Of a stretch of 64,000 bases of DNA, positions 24,160-35,639 are shown piece by piece. Each line of letters begins with the position of its first letter. Within the stretch, counting starts at the first letter, position 1. The stretch is from NCBI GenBank assembly GCA_030762175.1, contig CM060846.1, positions 306,438,512-306,502,511 on the forward strand, in the 5' to 3' direction. The notes under the pieces were generated by a model, which was not told the DNA's origin, searched no databases, and worked only from the letters and a program-made list of their open reading frames with translations. Source of the DNA: Metallyticus violacea (lineage: Eukaryota > Arthropoda > Insecta > Mantodea > Metallyticidae). The position numbers were made by a program, and so were the translations under genes.

Positions 24160-24235
24160 TGTCGAACTCACGACTTCTCCGTTAGAAAACCCGCCACCCT
24201 AATCGCTTGAACACGAAGCAAATCTACGAATACGT
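24160..24235 (-). repeat. tRNA-like SINE fragment (unrelated to families A and B)
   Basis: On the minus strand GCGATTAGGGTGGCGGG lies about 30 bp before a B-box-like GTGAGTTCGACACCC. It resembles a decayed tRNA-derived SINE head. A single copy in the window, so the call is tentative. Confidence 0.5.
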
Positions 24236-24293
24236 ACGTCAAAGTCGTTACCTAACAGATAATCTTTAGATTTCTGATTTATAATGGACGAAA

Positions 24294-24295
<2 letters not shown>

Positions 24296-24341
<46 letters not shown>
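24296..24341. repeat. (TTA)n microsatellite
   Basis: About 15 perfect units. Confidence 0.5.
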
Positions 24342-24349
24342 ATGTTTAA

Positions 24350-27300
24350 TTTGTATTCATATTTTAAATTATTAACATTTTAGTACTTTACAAATTACCC
24401 ATAATAATGAAGCAGAAATTGTCTCAAAAACTCCTGTTCTAATAATAATTGCTTCTCATGGCAATTATAATGATAATTGCATTTGATTTCAGGTATCTTT
24501 AACATGGTCAAGAATAACACAATAATCCAGTGTAGCAATATAACAATTATGATCAGGATTTTAATATTATAGTTGTTAGTGTATGTACATAGGCATGTAT
24601 GTCCTTTTTGTTCCATAAGTAATATTCAGACAAGGGTTACATTTCTGAACATCTGTCAAGAAGGCAGACTGTATAATAATAGGACTAGCCGGACATTTGT
24701 CGGAACGGTTAGGCAGAGGACAATAGCCTCGCCTCGAAAGAAGGTAGACTTTTGTTAACAGGCCGGCCGAAGAGACAAAATGTTTAATTGCATTTTAAAC
24801 TGGGCACAGCAAGAAATATGATTTCAATCGCTAACTGTAACTTGTGATATACTTATGAAAAATGCTTCGCATGCAGAAACAGGTGTTGCAAAAGAAACCA
24901 AAAGTTTAGCTATTTCCGACAATTTCAAAGGAATGCCGCAGATATACAGCCGAAGCGTGCCCTATCGCAGACTAATATATGAAGCTATATCTGGGAGATG
25001 TCTTCTTTCTCACAGTAAACCCGAACGTGGGAACATTGATTTTACAAATCAAGTGAGCTGGTTCAAGCAATAAACATGTTTCAAAACCTAACGAATAGGA
25101 GTGAGCATGTAATATAAATAATATCTATTGTGGTCCAATAAGGAACTAGTAGTGAACCAAGATCAATAATATTTAAAGGAAATAAACTTTAGCAAGGGGC
25201 GCAGCGAATTGGCATAATAGATTTAATATCAAATATAAGTTTAAAGTTTAACCAGGAGACACACAGTAACAGAAGTCACTAGACAAAGAGATAGAATAAC
25301 AGGACAGTACGAGAGATCTCAACATCGAATAGAGGACTGGGCAGTATACTACAGTGATATTAGTAAGGCAATCAATATTTGAAAAATATAACACTACAGT
25401 TCAGGGAAAGAAATACGTCGTCATTAACATAATATATGAGTCTCATTAAATCGCTGTTAAAGTTACGACAGTCACATTGTTCTTATATTAAAGCCGTTAC
25501 ATCGAAGTGATTTGTGTTATAAGAAAGTTTTAAAGTATAATTATAGGCGACAGTCACGCGTGAAATTGTTACGGAGGAGTGCAGTTAAAGTTAAAATTAA
25601 AGTTACGTGGATAGTGTATTTAAATCTTCGAGTGGTGAACTTTAGCCCAAGGGTAACTATATAGTAGATACCAAAATCGGAATTATAAACACACGACGGA
25701 CGCACAGCATGTTCCTAAAACCTTCAATTGTTCAATAAATTAAAAGTACAACCAGAGTCGAAATTTGTGTTATTTCAGTGAATAACGGAGTTATTCCCCT
25801 TCCCTCCCTAATGACATCATCTAATTAAAACCAGTCCATATTCCCCCGAGATTCCTATCCTCTGCTTTGGAACCAGAGAAATAGGAAACGCCGAACTCCA
25901 GACTTCAAGAGCAGAGGCAACTCAAGAAGACAATCATCTAATTAATTATTGAGTATTCAAAAATTAAAGCCAATCATATTAAATCCCCAGTAAAATCTAA
26001 TTAAAACTCTCACCAATAATGACCGTTCCAATAAACAAACTTCAGTTATATCGATGTTACAAGCAAAACTCAATATTAGCAAATCAAATACATTTGCCTC
26101 GCACGCGGTGACAGTGTTAGCGTTATTTACTAGAAAGCCAGTGTTAAATATAAGAACTGAAACGGAAGCAAGTAGTTCAACTTTATGTAATGGTAAAATA
26201 GTATAGATCTTATATCAGCGGTTTTATCCATCCCTTATGCTGTCACTTTGGGTTGCCTATTGGATAAAAGTGAACGGCGATTGAAGGACATCATGTATGC
26301 ATATAATAGAACATCGAATTAGAAAATCGACACTACCTAGATAAAAATTGTTTGTTTACTTGAAATCTGTCGACCCAGCCGTTTAATCCCGCCGTACAAA
26401 CTCATATTACAGTTTTCGATTCCCATTCGTTTTTTCTCAATTTATTTCAACTTAAACCCTGTGAAACCACTCTTGCAACAAGGGCAATGTTCTTCATTTT
26501 GCATAATTTTTTTTTTTTTCAATATTTTCAACTTCTCATCCAAAATGCGTTACCTATTTTCTCAACGATAAGTTTTTTCCAGTGCTCACAAGTGGTAAAG
26601 TTTTGTAATTAAGCTCACTTCAATTTATAACACCGATTTAAAAGCTTCTACAAGAAGTGAACTAGCGCACCTTTGTTTCACTTACACTGTATTTCTTTAT
26701 AATCGCATGAATGTTAGGGTTAAATTAAGGTTTGGAGGGAATCCATGAAGTGAAAATTGTTACGTGACACTAGTTAGATTAAGTTTACTACTAATACAGA
26801 ATTCATTCCAGAAATTTATGAAGGTTTACAGATATTCATGATTTTCAAAAACATCTTAACGATGAGAGTCTATTGTATTTGAAGGGATAATGATGAATGT
26901 CAAACTTTGTGTGGCAGCATTGGACGAACAGCTGGAGGTTATTCAACTGTTTTCTTTAATATGATTCTGTATATTCTAGTTAACACTTAAAGCTATAAAA
27001 GTAATTTATAGGAATAGTGTGCACCTATTATTTCAATTCAGTGAGATACTTGCAAGGTGTTGAGCCTGTGGTGTGAATACAACCAAATCAACAGAAAATT
27101 TGAAGGGATAAGTTGTGTAAACAAGGAGTAATTAACACTGAGTCAGGGATTGGGTCCGCGTTATCATTGTAATAAACTAAAATGTTTTGAAGACATGAAT
27201 GATAGGCTGTATTATTTCAAAAGTTCTAAAGTTAACACGCAAGACTACAACTGAAAAAAAGCTATACCTTGGAGGCTTTATTTCTTGTTCGCTCGTTTAA

Positions 27301-27880
27301 AGGCGTCGATCTAGAAAAAGTAAGACTGATGATCCTACCTAATACAGTTCTTTCAAAGTTAGGATTGTTAAGAATAAGAATGACGTTTTAATTGAAGTGC
27401 CTGGCTGTTATAAGGATTTCGTTTCACTGCAATCCATGCTAACAGCTGAAAGACGGGTGATAAAAGATGCCCGTGTAATATGCCACATAAAATATCAGAA
27501 GAAACAGTTGAAAAATATCCATGCACATATTCGGTCATTGCGAGGGTGTAAATTACAGTGAAATAATATATTTACCAGAAACTCTAGATGTTAGCAAATC
27601 CTTACCATGTACAGCAAGAACTACCCTAACCACAAAGTGTCCTATTGTCCTTTCATAAACATGTTTATACAAAATATAAAATTGGTTTTCGGTATCAAGA
27701 ACCGAGACTTGTACCACTTGTGATGTCCATAAAGTAAATATGCAGCAACTTCAAAGCCAGTTAAGTAATGTACAAAATTAAAAACATGTTCATATTAAGA
27801 AGCTAAATACCCGGTGAGAATTACACTTGTGTCAAGCAAATGCCTTCTAAACAAGGAAATGAAAGGCTAAACTCTATTTT
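24350..27880. other. Long stretch with no recognised gene
   Basis: AT-rich. A 72-codon plus frame at 24855-25073 (MKNASHAETG...) has an ATG start but no recognisable domain. The block about 25560-25830 contains AATAAA at 25736 and could be a solo LTR, but no second copy was found in the window to prove it. Confidence 0.5.
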
Positions 27881-27888
27881 ATATATAT

Positions 27889-28160
27889 GACAACTGTCAC
27901 TTATAAACTTCATTTGTTGTAGTATTTGGAATTTTAAGTTTTTTGACAGTCCATATAGATAGACTTCACACTATATATAATATATATAAGGTTTTATATA
28001 CAAGTGACAACTGTCATTTATAAACTTCATTTGTTGTAGTATTTGGAATATTAAGGTTTTTGACAGTCCATATAGATAGACTCCACAGTATATATATATA
28101 TAAAAACCTTAATATTCCAAATACTACAACAAATGAAGTTTATAAGTGACAGTTGTCATA
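27889..28160. repeat. 116-bp direct repeat plus inverted third copy forming a long hairpin
   Basis: GACAACTGTCA starts units at 27889 and 28005. Each continues through TTCATTTGTTGTAGTATTTGG and ends near TAGATAGACT. The arm 28102-28160 is the reverse complement of 28005-28063, with about one mismatch, separated by a loop of about 38 bp. TA-rich spacers (27971-27990, 28090-28101) separate the parts. No coding potential. Confidence 0.5.
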
Positions 28161-28370
28161 TGTCTCTTTTAACATTCACATCTTTTAAACCCAGAATAGC
28201 TGTGCTTTGTACATGAACGCACCATGTCCAGAAATGGATCGAATGAATGTAATTGCATCAATGCTGTCAGGTATTTTAGTTTTCACAACCTCAATACAAA
28301 GTTAAGTAGAACTAGTAATATTTACCTATTTATGCTGATGACAAAATAGAAACTATACTGTTTTCAGATT

Positions 28371-28411
28371 TTCTTCTTCTTCTTCTTCTTCTTCTTCTTC
28401 TTCTTCTTCTT
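28371..28411. repeat. (TTC)n microsatellite
   Basis: About 13 TTC units; a polypyrimidine tract. Confidence 0.5.
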
Positions 28412-28439
28412 GCATCATGTTCTTTAACTGCGTAGGCTG

Positions 28440-31240
28440 AACATGTTAAGATAGTATTTCCTATTCGTTGCCAATTGTACATGGGATGTTACCGTAATAT
28501 AGCACTGATTGATCAGGAGACTGTAGTAGAAAATGTTACTCAATTAACAGATGTTATTAAAAGAGCCAAACAAAAAGCACCACGTTTTAAAATTATTGAG
28601 TGTGAGCAATCAATATTTTTCGACTAATCTAAATATAAATTAAAGGGAAACTTTCAATTTCATATAAGATACATAAAAGAACAGTAAATAATTCATGGAG
28701 AGCGTCTTATAATTTTTCATTATGATTGTAGCAAGAGTATGGCTAAGACTCTTATTAGCCGGACAAGGAAGAGGAGAATTCAAGTTTGGCTGCATTGGAA
28801 GTGGTTTTATTTCAACACCCAGAAGGTTATGCAGTGGAAAATTGCCAATGTCAAAGAATTTTCAAGAACCTGAAGAAAGGTAATTTGAAAGAAGCATAAG
28901 TGTTCTATGATATTTTGACAATCTCAAACTTCCCACAAGACGATAACGACCAGTGAACAGATGATTTTTATACTTTTCAATTGCAGAAAAGTGACGTTTT
29001 ATTTATTTGCCTATTTATTATTTTATTTAGGATAAAATGAAGTCGCCATGGAATTCTGTGAAGGAATGTATTACCGTTTTTAGCGAAAATGCCTCAATAA
29101 GAGTATAAATATACATAATGAGTGTAAATGTTAATTATTGATAATATTAAGTGATGAAGTATTGTGAGCTGAATCTGATAGATTTTCCCTATTTTGTTTT
29201 GTTATCAGTAAATGTTTTAATTCTTTAATGTATTATGAATATTGAAAACTTCTCACTGTTCTTTTAAATTAAATCATGAGGTACACTATTAAGTAATTAA
29301 ATTTTATAAAAATATGCATCTATATTAATGTATTGGTTTTAATGCTTAAATTTCATTTTCCCTATGTTTAGTAATTTTGACCACCATCGATGTCTCCCAA
29401 CCCTTCAAGTATCATGTTTCCTAATATTTTGTATATTATCTGCGAGGGACATTCAGAAAGTTTCCGAATACGGGATAGATGTCGATGATAATTTGAAATT
29501 GATCATAGAATCTTCTCGTAATATTCCCCCTCAGCATCTGTACACCTGTTTATCCGTCGGAACCGCACTTGCTCACTCATTCTTCGTCCTCAATGGTGTT
29601 AAGATTCTGGTTGTATGCTGTTACAGCATCTCACTGCCTCGCAGTCAGCACTTCAGGAGGAAGTCACAAAGTGCAAGGTGAGCTTCACAGAAGTGCTTTC
29701 CAGAATGTTAAATGTGCCATTGGAGGTTTAGGCAGACCATTTTCTGGTACAACCTGATGCCTTAACCCCGGTTTACGGCCGGTTTTCACTAACTATTGGA
29801 AAATCTTCAGGAGACATTGTTGTGTAACATGCGGTAGCTGTGCTTTAAACTTCGAGCGGAGTTGTTGCCACTTGACCGCTAATGGACAGGAATGTATTCA
29901 CTATTTGTTCCCTTGACTTCAGTTGAGGGTGTGTCGTTGGGAAGATCCAAACCAACGACTGGTGCTTTGTTTCCTCATCATATTTGTAAGATTCATTTAT
30001 CATTTCAGAAACACGGCATTTGACCCATTTGTTATATTTCTGGAAAAGTGGTGTGAGGTGTGATTTTGATCAGATGAAGCAATCGAAACTTAATAGAGCA
30101 CATTCAGGGTCAAAAATGTTTTATTTTATTTTTCGCATGTTAATCAGAAACAAACCTTCAGCTTCAGGTCTGTGAAATAATTTTTTCAGTCTGCAAAACT
30201 GGCCGAGTTAAAAATGAAAACATTTTAGTTTGCAATCACATTTCGATCTTTAAATCAATCTTTGCCATGTCCCCTTTTTGTGAATTTTGTGAAATATACT
30301 CAAACATAGGTGAAAAGTTCAATATCGAAAAATAACGTGAATTTAAAAAAGTTCAATGCAGCAGAAATGCTAATGCAAAGAAACCCGAAAGCCATGTGTT
30401 AGAATCGTAACTGTCCTTGCATCAACCTGTAAGTTTGTCCCTCGATTTCTCAAAAGTAACTGTTTAGGTCACATACAATTTTTCAGATAATTGCATGAAA
30501 CTTTGCAGAAACATTCTTATTGAGGTCAACAATCTAAATTTTAAACCCTATCTTATATTAAAAATAAAACATTTTTAAAATAAAAAATGTGTTTTTAAAT
30601 TAAAAACTGAATATATTTTCGCTACATTTGTGCTTTAAAATTTTCAATTATTGAAATTCAGGATGTAGATTTATATGTTAGCTTTATAATAAAAACATTC
30701 ATTAAAGTTCAATAGCTTGAGAATAATTTTGTAAATATCTTTTTCATGCAACTAATAATAAATGTTTTGATAGTTGATAATTTCAAATATTTCGTAATAT
30801 TTCTTATTATATATTAAAGAACTTTTTAAATGTTAGACAGACACATTTAATTTTAGTTTTTCTTAATAGCTTTAATAGAAACGGAGATAGAAGTGTGGAA
30901 AACGTAAAAATTTTATAAATACCCAAGTGTGCGTGTACCTCCGGTATGTATACCACGAATACATGCCATACATTGTTTTACGGTAAAATTGTATATCACA
31001 CTATCTTAGAAGTCTGGCTTTCAGTAGATTTACATTAATAGGTTTGATTCTATAGAAACAAAGGAATTTTAGAAAGTTTATCTTCATGTTGGACATTCAG
31101 GTGAGTTTTAAATGCGTTTTAGTGATATTATATCAACAAGAATTGGCACTACCAACTGGCACAATTTACTTAACTGATGTCTCCTACCACCAATTCCTAC
31201 ATTTTTAAGATGCAAACAGCATCTTGCACCTTCAAAATGT
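28440..31240. other. Unassigned sequence with scattered open frames
   Basis: Between 28500 and 29900 several overlapping plus-strand frames stay open for 40-100 codons (for example 28499-28625 with VVENVTQLTDVIKRAK, and 29364-29681). They have ordinary amino-acid composition but conflict with each other, which looks like a decayed coding element. No family is recognised. 29900-31240 is AT-rich without features. Confidence 0.5.
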
Positions 31241-31242
31241 TG

Positions 31243-31536
31243 GTTAATTTGGTTCATTTACGGACGGTTTTTAATATTTCAGGTCATCAGCATCCCATTC
31301 AATTCGGGGCGTGAAACGACCGATAAATTTCGGTCCGAGGACTCTTCTTTCAGGCTTGAGGTTCTTTTACGTGCCGTAAATCTACGACAGGCGACCCACG
31401 GCTTTACTTCCCTTCCGAAGGAAGCCATACTTAGGATTTTTACGCCCGAAAAAATCTATCGATCCTGGCCGGGTTTGAACTCGCGATCTTGGGTTTAGGA
31501 GGCCAGTATCGTTACCACTACACCACCGGGACCGAC
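31243..31536 (-). repeat. tRNA-derived SINE, family B, copy 4
   Basis: Near full-length minus-strand copy. It shows CAGGTCATCAGCATCCCATT, the CCTTCCGAAGGAAG palindrome, the B-box complement, and the A-box complement CACTACACCACC before the terminal CGGGACCGA. Fairly well conserved, so younger than copies 1 and 2. Confidence 0.5.
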
Positions 31537-31544
31537 CCTTCAGA

Positions 31545-32930
31545 GCGTGAATGCTCTGTTCCGTAACATAAATATTTCACTTTTTAAACGTATAACCAAT
31601 TGGAAAAGTATCGTCTTTTCCTCAAAAATTCGCGCGCATATAATTAAGATTAAAACACTTTCAATGCTGCATCCGCAGTTCAAAGGCAAGTTGTACGCAT
31701 AACGCGGACCTTCATTAGGCGCATTTTTAAATCGTTACACGCCGCCTGTAAACTGAACTAATCTTGCTTGAAATAATTTTTACAATGACAGAAGAACTTT
31801 TTCAACCATGACCAATTTAACTTTATAAAATTAATGAAACTAGTTTTTGTTCAATTATTTTCACAAAATAACCCAAACTATCAATAATAAACTCAACTTG
31901 GTTTACTCTTGCGTTAACTAACAAAAGAATAACGCGAAAACCTGCTTTTATTCCTTTGCTTCGACACTTGGCCCAAGGTTTCCAATTTCTAACATGCAAT
32001 ATTTGATGGCAAAAGAAAGAATAGGAATGACCGAATTTTCCATTGTCTAGAGAGTAAAAGTGCTATTAAAGCCATATGTGCTAAAGATCTCAATTGCTGC
32101 CTCATGAACATGTTACTCGATGCTTCTTTGTAGTCTACACGGTATTCGTCGATATTACTAAAGCTACATAATTATCATTATTATATTATTAATATTTATT
32201 TTAAATAAACTACTTAGAGGAAACATTGTGTCAGTTGAGTTTAGAACGAGCCGTTCGTGCTTTGGAGAATTTCACCGCACTAATACATTAAGCGTTCTTC
32301 TGTCTGTGGAACATCCATCGAGAAGAATTTTTCATGGTTCTTAAACAAGTATGTACAATTTTTAGACAGGTCTTGCTGCAATATTAAGGGACGAAAATAA
32401 ATTTTTAAAGTCAGCCGGGAGTCTTCTTGCAACATTTCCACAACATCGATGTTTTCTGCAGTCACCGCCATCGGAGGTGTTCCGCTTTACTCTTCGTTTT
32501 TAAATGATGTTCAGCCGTTCTTCAATTCCGTGAACCAATTGAAGACTGTAGGAGGAACGTACTCTAAGTCTGTGTAACACTCTAAAACGCTGTTCCTGAT
32601 TTGAGCCGCTTTTAAAATCGTAATAAATCATTGCACGATAATGTTCTCGTCCCAGTTCCACTGCGCAACACTCAGTTACTGACATAAGTGCTTTTACAAC
32701 CTGATGTTTAAGGCTGCATGGTAGGCAGTTGCTGGAAGTTCTGTTTACTTACAAATTATAATATGGGCAACCACAAGGCATATATATTTACTCAGTATTG
32801 TATACAGTCCATTCAGGTTCGGAAACTTTCTGGGTGTCCAATGGAAAGTGCGAATACTTCCCCACAAAAAAAACAAACAAACAAACAAAAAACAGGCTTA
32901 CTGTGACGAAACTTTAAGTCTTTTTTTTTT
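31545..32930. other. No gene recognised
   Basis: Minus frames at 32280-32471 and 32500-32685 show no family signature. Confidence 0.5.
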
Positions 32931-32933
32931 TTT

Positions 32934-33222
32934 TGGTTGATTTATTTATGGACGCTCTTTAACATCTCAGGTCATCAGCGTCCCATTCAACTCAGGGCTG
33001 AAACAGCCAACAAATTTTGCTCACAGGCCTCTCTTTCAGGCTTGAGGTTCTTTTTCGTGCCGTAAATGTACGACACGGGACCCACGGCTTTACTTCCCTT
33101 CCGAAGGAAGCCATACTTAGGATTTTTACGCCCGAAAAAATCCATCGGTCCTGGCCGGGTTCGAACCCGCGATCTTGGGTATAGGAGGCAAGTATGGTAA
33201 ACACTACACCACCAGGACCGAC
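32934..33222 (-). repeat. tRNA-derived SINE, family B, copy 5
   Basis: Best-preserved minus-strand copy: 3' end TTTATTTATGGACGCTCTTT, body CCGTAAATGTACGACACGGG, B-box complement GGGTTCGAACCC, head complement CACTACACCACCAGGACCGA. The 84-codon minus frame at 32992-33246 lies mostly over this SINE and is not a gene. Confidence 0.5.
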
Positions 33223-34375
33223 TTCAGTCTTCTTATTAGATCGCATTCTTCAATAGAAAATCGTGTTATTCATTCAGAACGTTCCTTGAGGTGAGAGCTG
33301 AAAATTTGATAGTACAAGTAGACAAAAGTTTAAGGGAAAGTGTTATATGAGTCATATAGGCTGTAAGCACTAACTTATTTTTTAAGGCGAAAATCTAGGA
33401 AAGTAATTCAAAAAGCACCTAATCTATAATTCGACATATTTGTTGTTTTGTCGTGTAAAGGATAACCATACATATCTATATAGCAGAAAGGAAGAAAAAA
33501 AAAGACTTGCATTGTGGCTGGTAAACGAACTCCATACTACGAAGCTACCTAGTCTATGTTAAGTTTACAATACATTCACACAATCCTCGGGGCCTTTAAA
33601 CTATCGGGAGTGCCAGCACTTTGCATCATCTTAGCGGTATATGTAGTTAAACAAAATGTAATTTGCATGCTACGGTCATGCTGTTTTACAGGCGAACATT
33701 CTTTCACTTAAAAGTCACAATTTATGGATTTATTACAGCATTGGGAAAATGTTTTAAATGTTAAATAATTTTGTTTGTTTTATTGTAAGTCTATAAATCA
33801 TTACTTTGCAATTTGATAGTGCAGGAAACAAAACAGAAAGCACTGAAGCATTCTATACTGTGTACTGCCATTACTATTACAAGGTGCAATGAAAGGTTTA
33901 TGGTCCCTTCTTAATAACTTTCTTTATAAATATTCCGAGACAAGACAATGCGCATATCTACATTTAAAACAGCACACATCTTAGTCAATAAGTGTGCATT
34001 CCTCCACTCTCTTTTCATTCTTTTAGAACGTTCTGTATACTTTCTCGTGTAGCAGACAACCATTCTTCAGGCATCCGATGGATGAGTTGTAAACGAGCTA
34101 TGGGGTCTTTTACTATCCTGATGCCTTGCTCAGGCTTGCTTCATAGAACTGACCTGGGGAGTTCCTAGACCAGTCCTTCCACACTGCTTGAAACTTTGGG
34201 TCAGTTTGTTGCATAATGCCTTTGCTGTGTGAGCTTTGCTTCACTGCGCACGAGCAACTGCTGGGTAACTTTACTTAAGAGGGGAATATTGCCATCGCTT
34301 GCAGTATTTTTATATTCAGGAAGAATTTACTTTCGAAAATATTCTCCATTTAGATTAAGCACTATCAGTGATTCT

Positions 34376-34683
34376 GCCACCGGTGGCAGAGTTGGTTAAA
34401 GCGCGGACTCGTGAGCCGGAGTTCTGGGGTTCGATTCTCACCAGGGCCATCCTGAATGAGGTTTTTTTTTCAGTCTCCATAAATGGCAAAAGCCGGAAGG
34501 TACCCTAAACTTAGGCCTGGAACGCTTCCTTTAAAAAAATCCTTTTCCAATTAATAATTTCATTTCATGCATGCAACACGTGTCCAGAGCCCGTGATGCA
34601 CCAGTATTTTTTTTAAATGAAATGAAATATTATTTCCACATAATTAATACAAACATAGTAGTTAAAACAGGCGTTAAACACCA
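34376..34683 (+). repeat. tRNA-derived SINE, family A, copy 3
   Basis: The head GCCACCGGTGGCAGAGTTGG and B box GGGGTTCGATTCTC are clear. The body has GGTACCCTAAACTTAGGCCT. The 3' end AAACAGGCGTTAAACA is separated from GATGCACCAG by about 55 bp of extra AT-rich sequence (about 34600-34655), a later insertion. Confidence 0.5.
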
Positions 34684-35209
34684 TTTAAAATACTTTTTAG
34701 ATAGTTTTTCCTTAACCTGAAATTCCACCTTCTGCCACAATTTTAAGGGAGTGTTTAGGGGCAGACAAATTCTTTGAAATAAGGTTTTTTATCTTAGCAA
34801 TTTGACGGTCTGGTTTGGTGTCCAGTTCCATCGATGATTCATCCATTAAATATATGGTCACGAAGCACCTGTTTTTTTATCGTTAGCATAGCCATAATTA
34901 ATCAAGTGGCAACAAAAATTCCGGCTATTACCATTATTAGTATTGCTTTTTTCTTTTAAAAACAGACATATTTGCCCCAATCTTCTACTGACTACAGATT
35001 GGATTTGTCAATCTCTTTTCTCTCCACAAAGTTTTCAGAAAAACTTAACAAATGTAAATCTCCCAACTCGACAATTGTCTTTCAACAATTTCTGCATTTC
35101 TTCTTTGGTATGAGGCTCATTTTTATGGCCGTTCTCTTCTGGAGATATCGCTAATAGCAGCTTTTTATCGAAGGCACTTCTTGATAGTATTACTGTATAG
35201 CATTAGAAT

Positions 35210-35420
35210 GACCGTCTCCTTGGTCTAGGGACTAGTGTTGCTAACTTCTGGCCGCGAGGTCCCGGGTTCGATCAATTCATATTTAGGAATTTAAGTTATG
35301 GGGTCCACCCTGCTTCGTAAGGACAATTGGGAAGTTGCCACGATAGAGATCTTTTCGGTCTCAAATGCCGCGTGATAGGCAACCAGTGTGGTTACGACAT
35401 GCTAATCACCAGCAAAATGC
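35210..35420 (+). repeat. tRNA-derived SINE of a third type
   Basis: CTTGGTCTAGGGACTAG resembles an A-box region and GTCCCGGGTTCGAT a B box, spaced as in tRNA. A non-tRNA body follows (GGGGTCCACCCTGCTTCG). One copy only in this window. The head lacks a plausible full cloverleaf and is not a tRNA gene. Confidence 0.5.
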
Positions 35421-35639
35421 CTGATGTCACAAGACAGAGGCACAGAACACAGCGGTCGCTGCAGCAGGCCAAAGCCCGATATCCGGCTATCGCGCCAAAG
35501 AGGATAGGATTTAAACCTTGCTTCTTGCTTGCTTCATTTCCTTGCCCTGCACAACAGAAAAGTGGATTAAGCATGCCAAAGAAAACGTTAATGCTCAAAT
35601 TAGCCTCATTAGAAAGCTGGAACAAAGCTATTCACTAAC

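Noticed and set aside
25560..25830. LTR-like block with AATAAA
   Set aside because: No second copy, primer-binding site or retroelement coding sequence found in the window.
28200..28370. LINE RT YADD-like text (YLPIYADD) near 28340
   Set aside because: Only one motif in one frame with no neighbouring RT blocks; could be chance.
33960..34370. Possible Tc1-like C-terminal fragment on the minus strand (LIHRMPEEW)
   Set aside because: Only a faint resemblance to the terminal 'L..SMP.R...V' region; no catalytic motif seen.
34376..34450. Possible tRNA gene (clear A and B boxes), and likewise the heads of the other A and B repeats
   Set aside because: The heads do not form convincing full acceptor and anticodon stems and are fused to shared non-tRNA bodies and tails, so they are SINEs.
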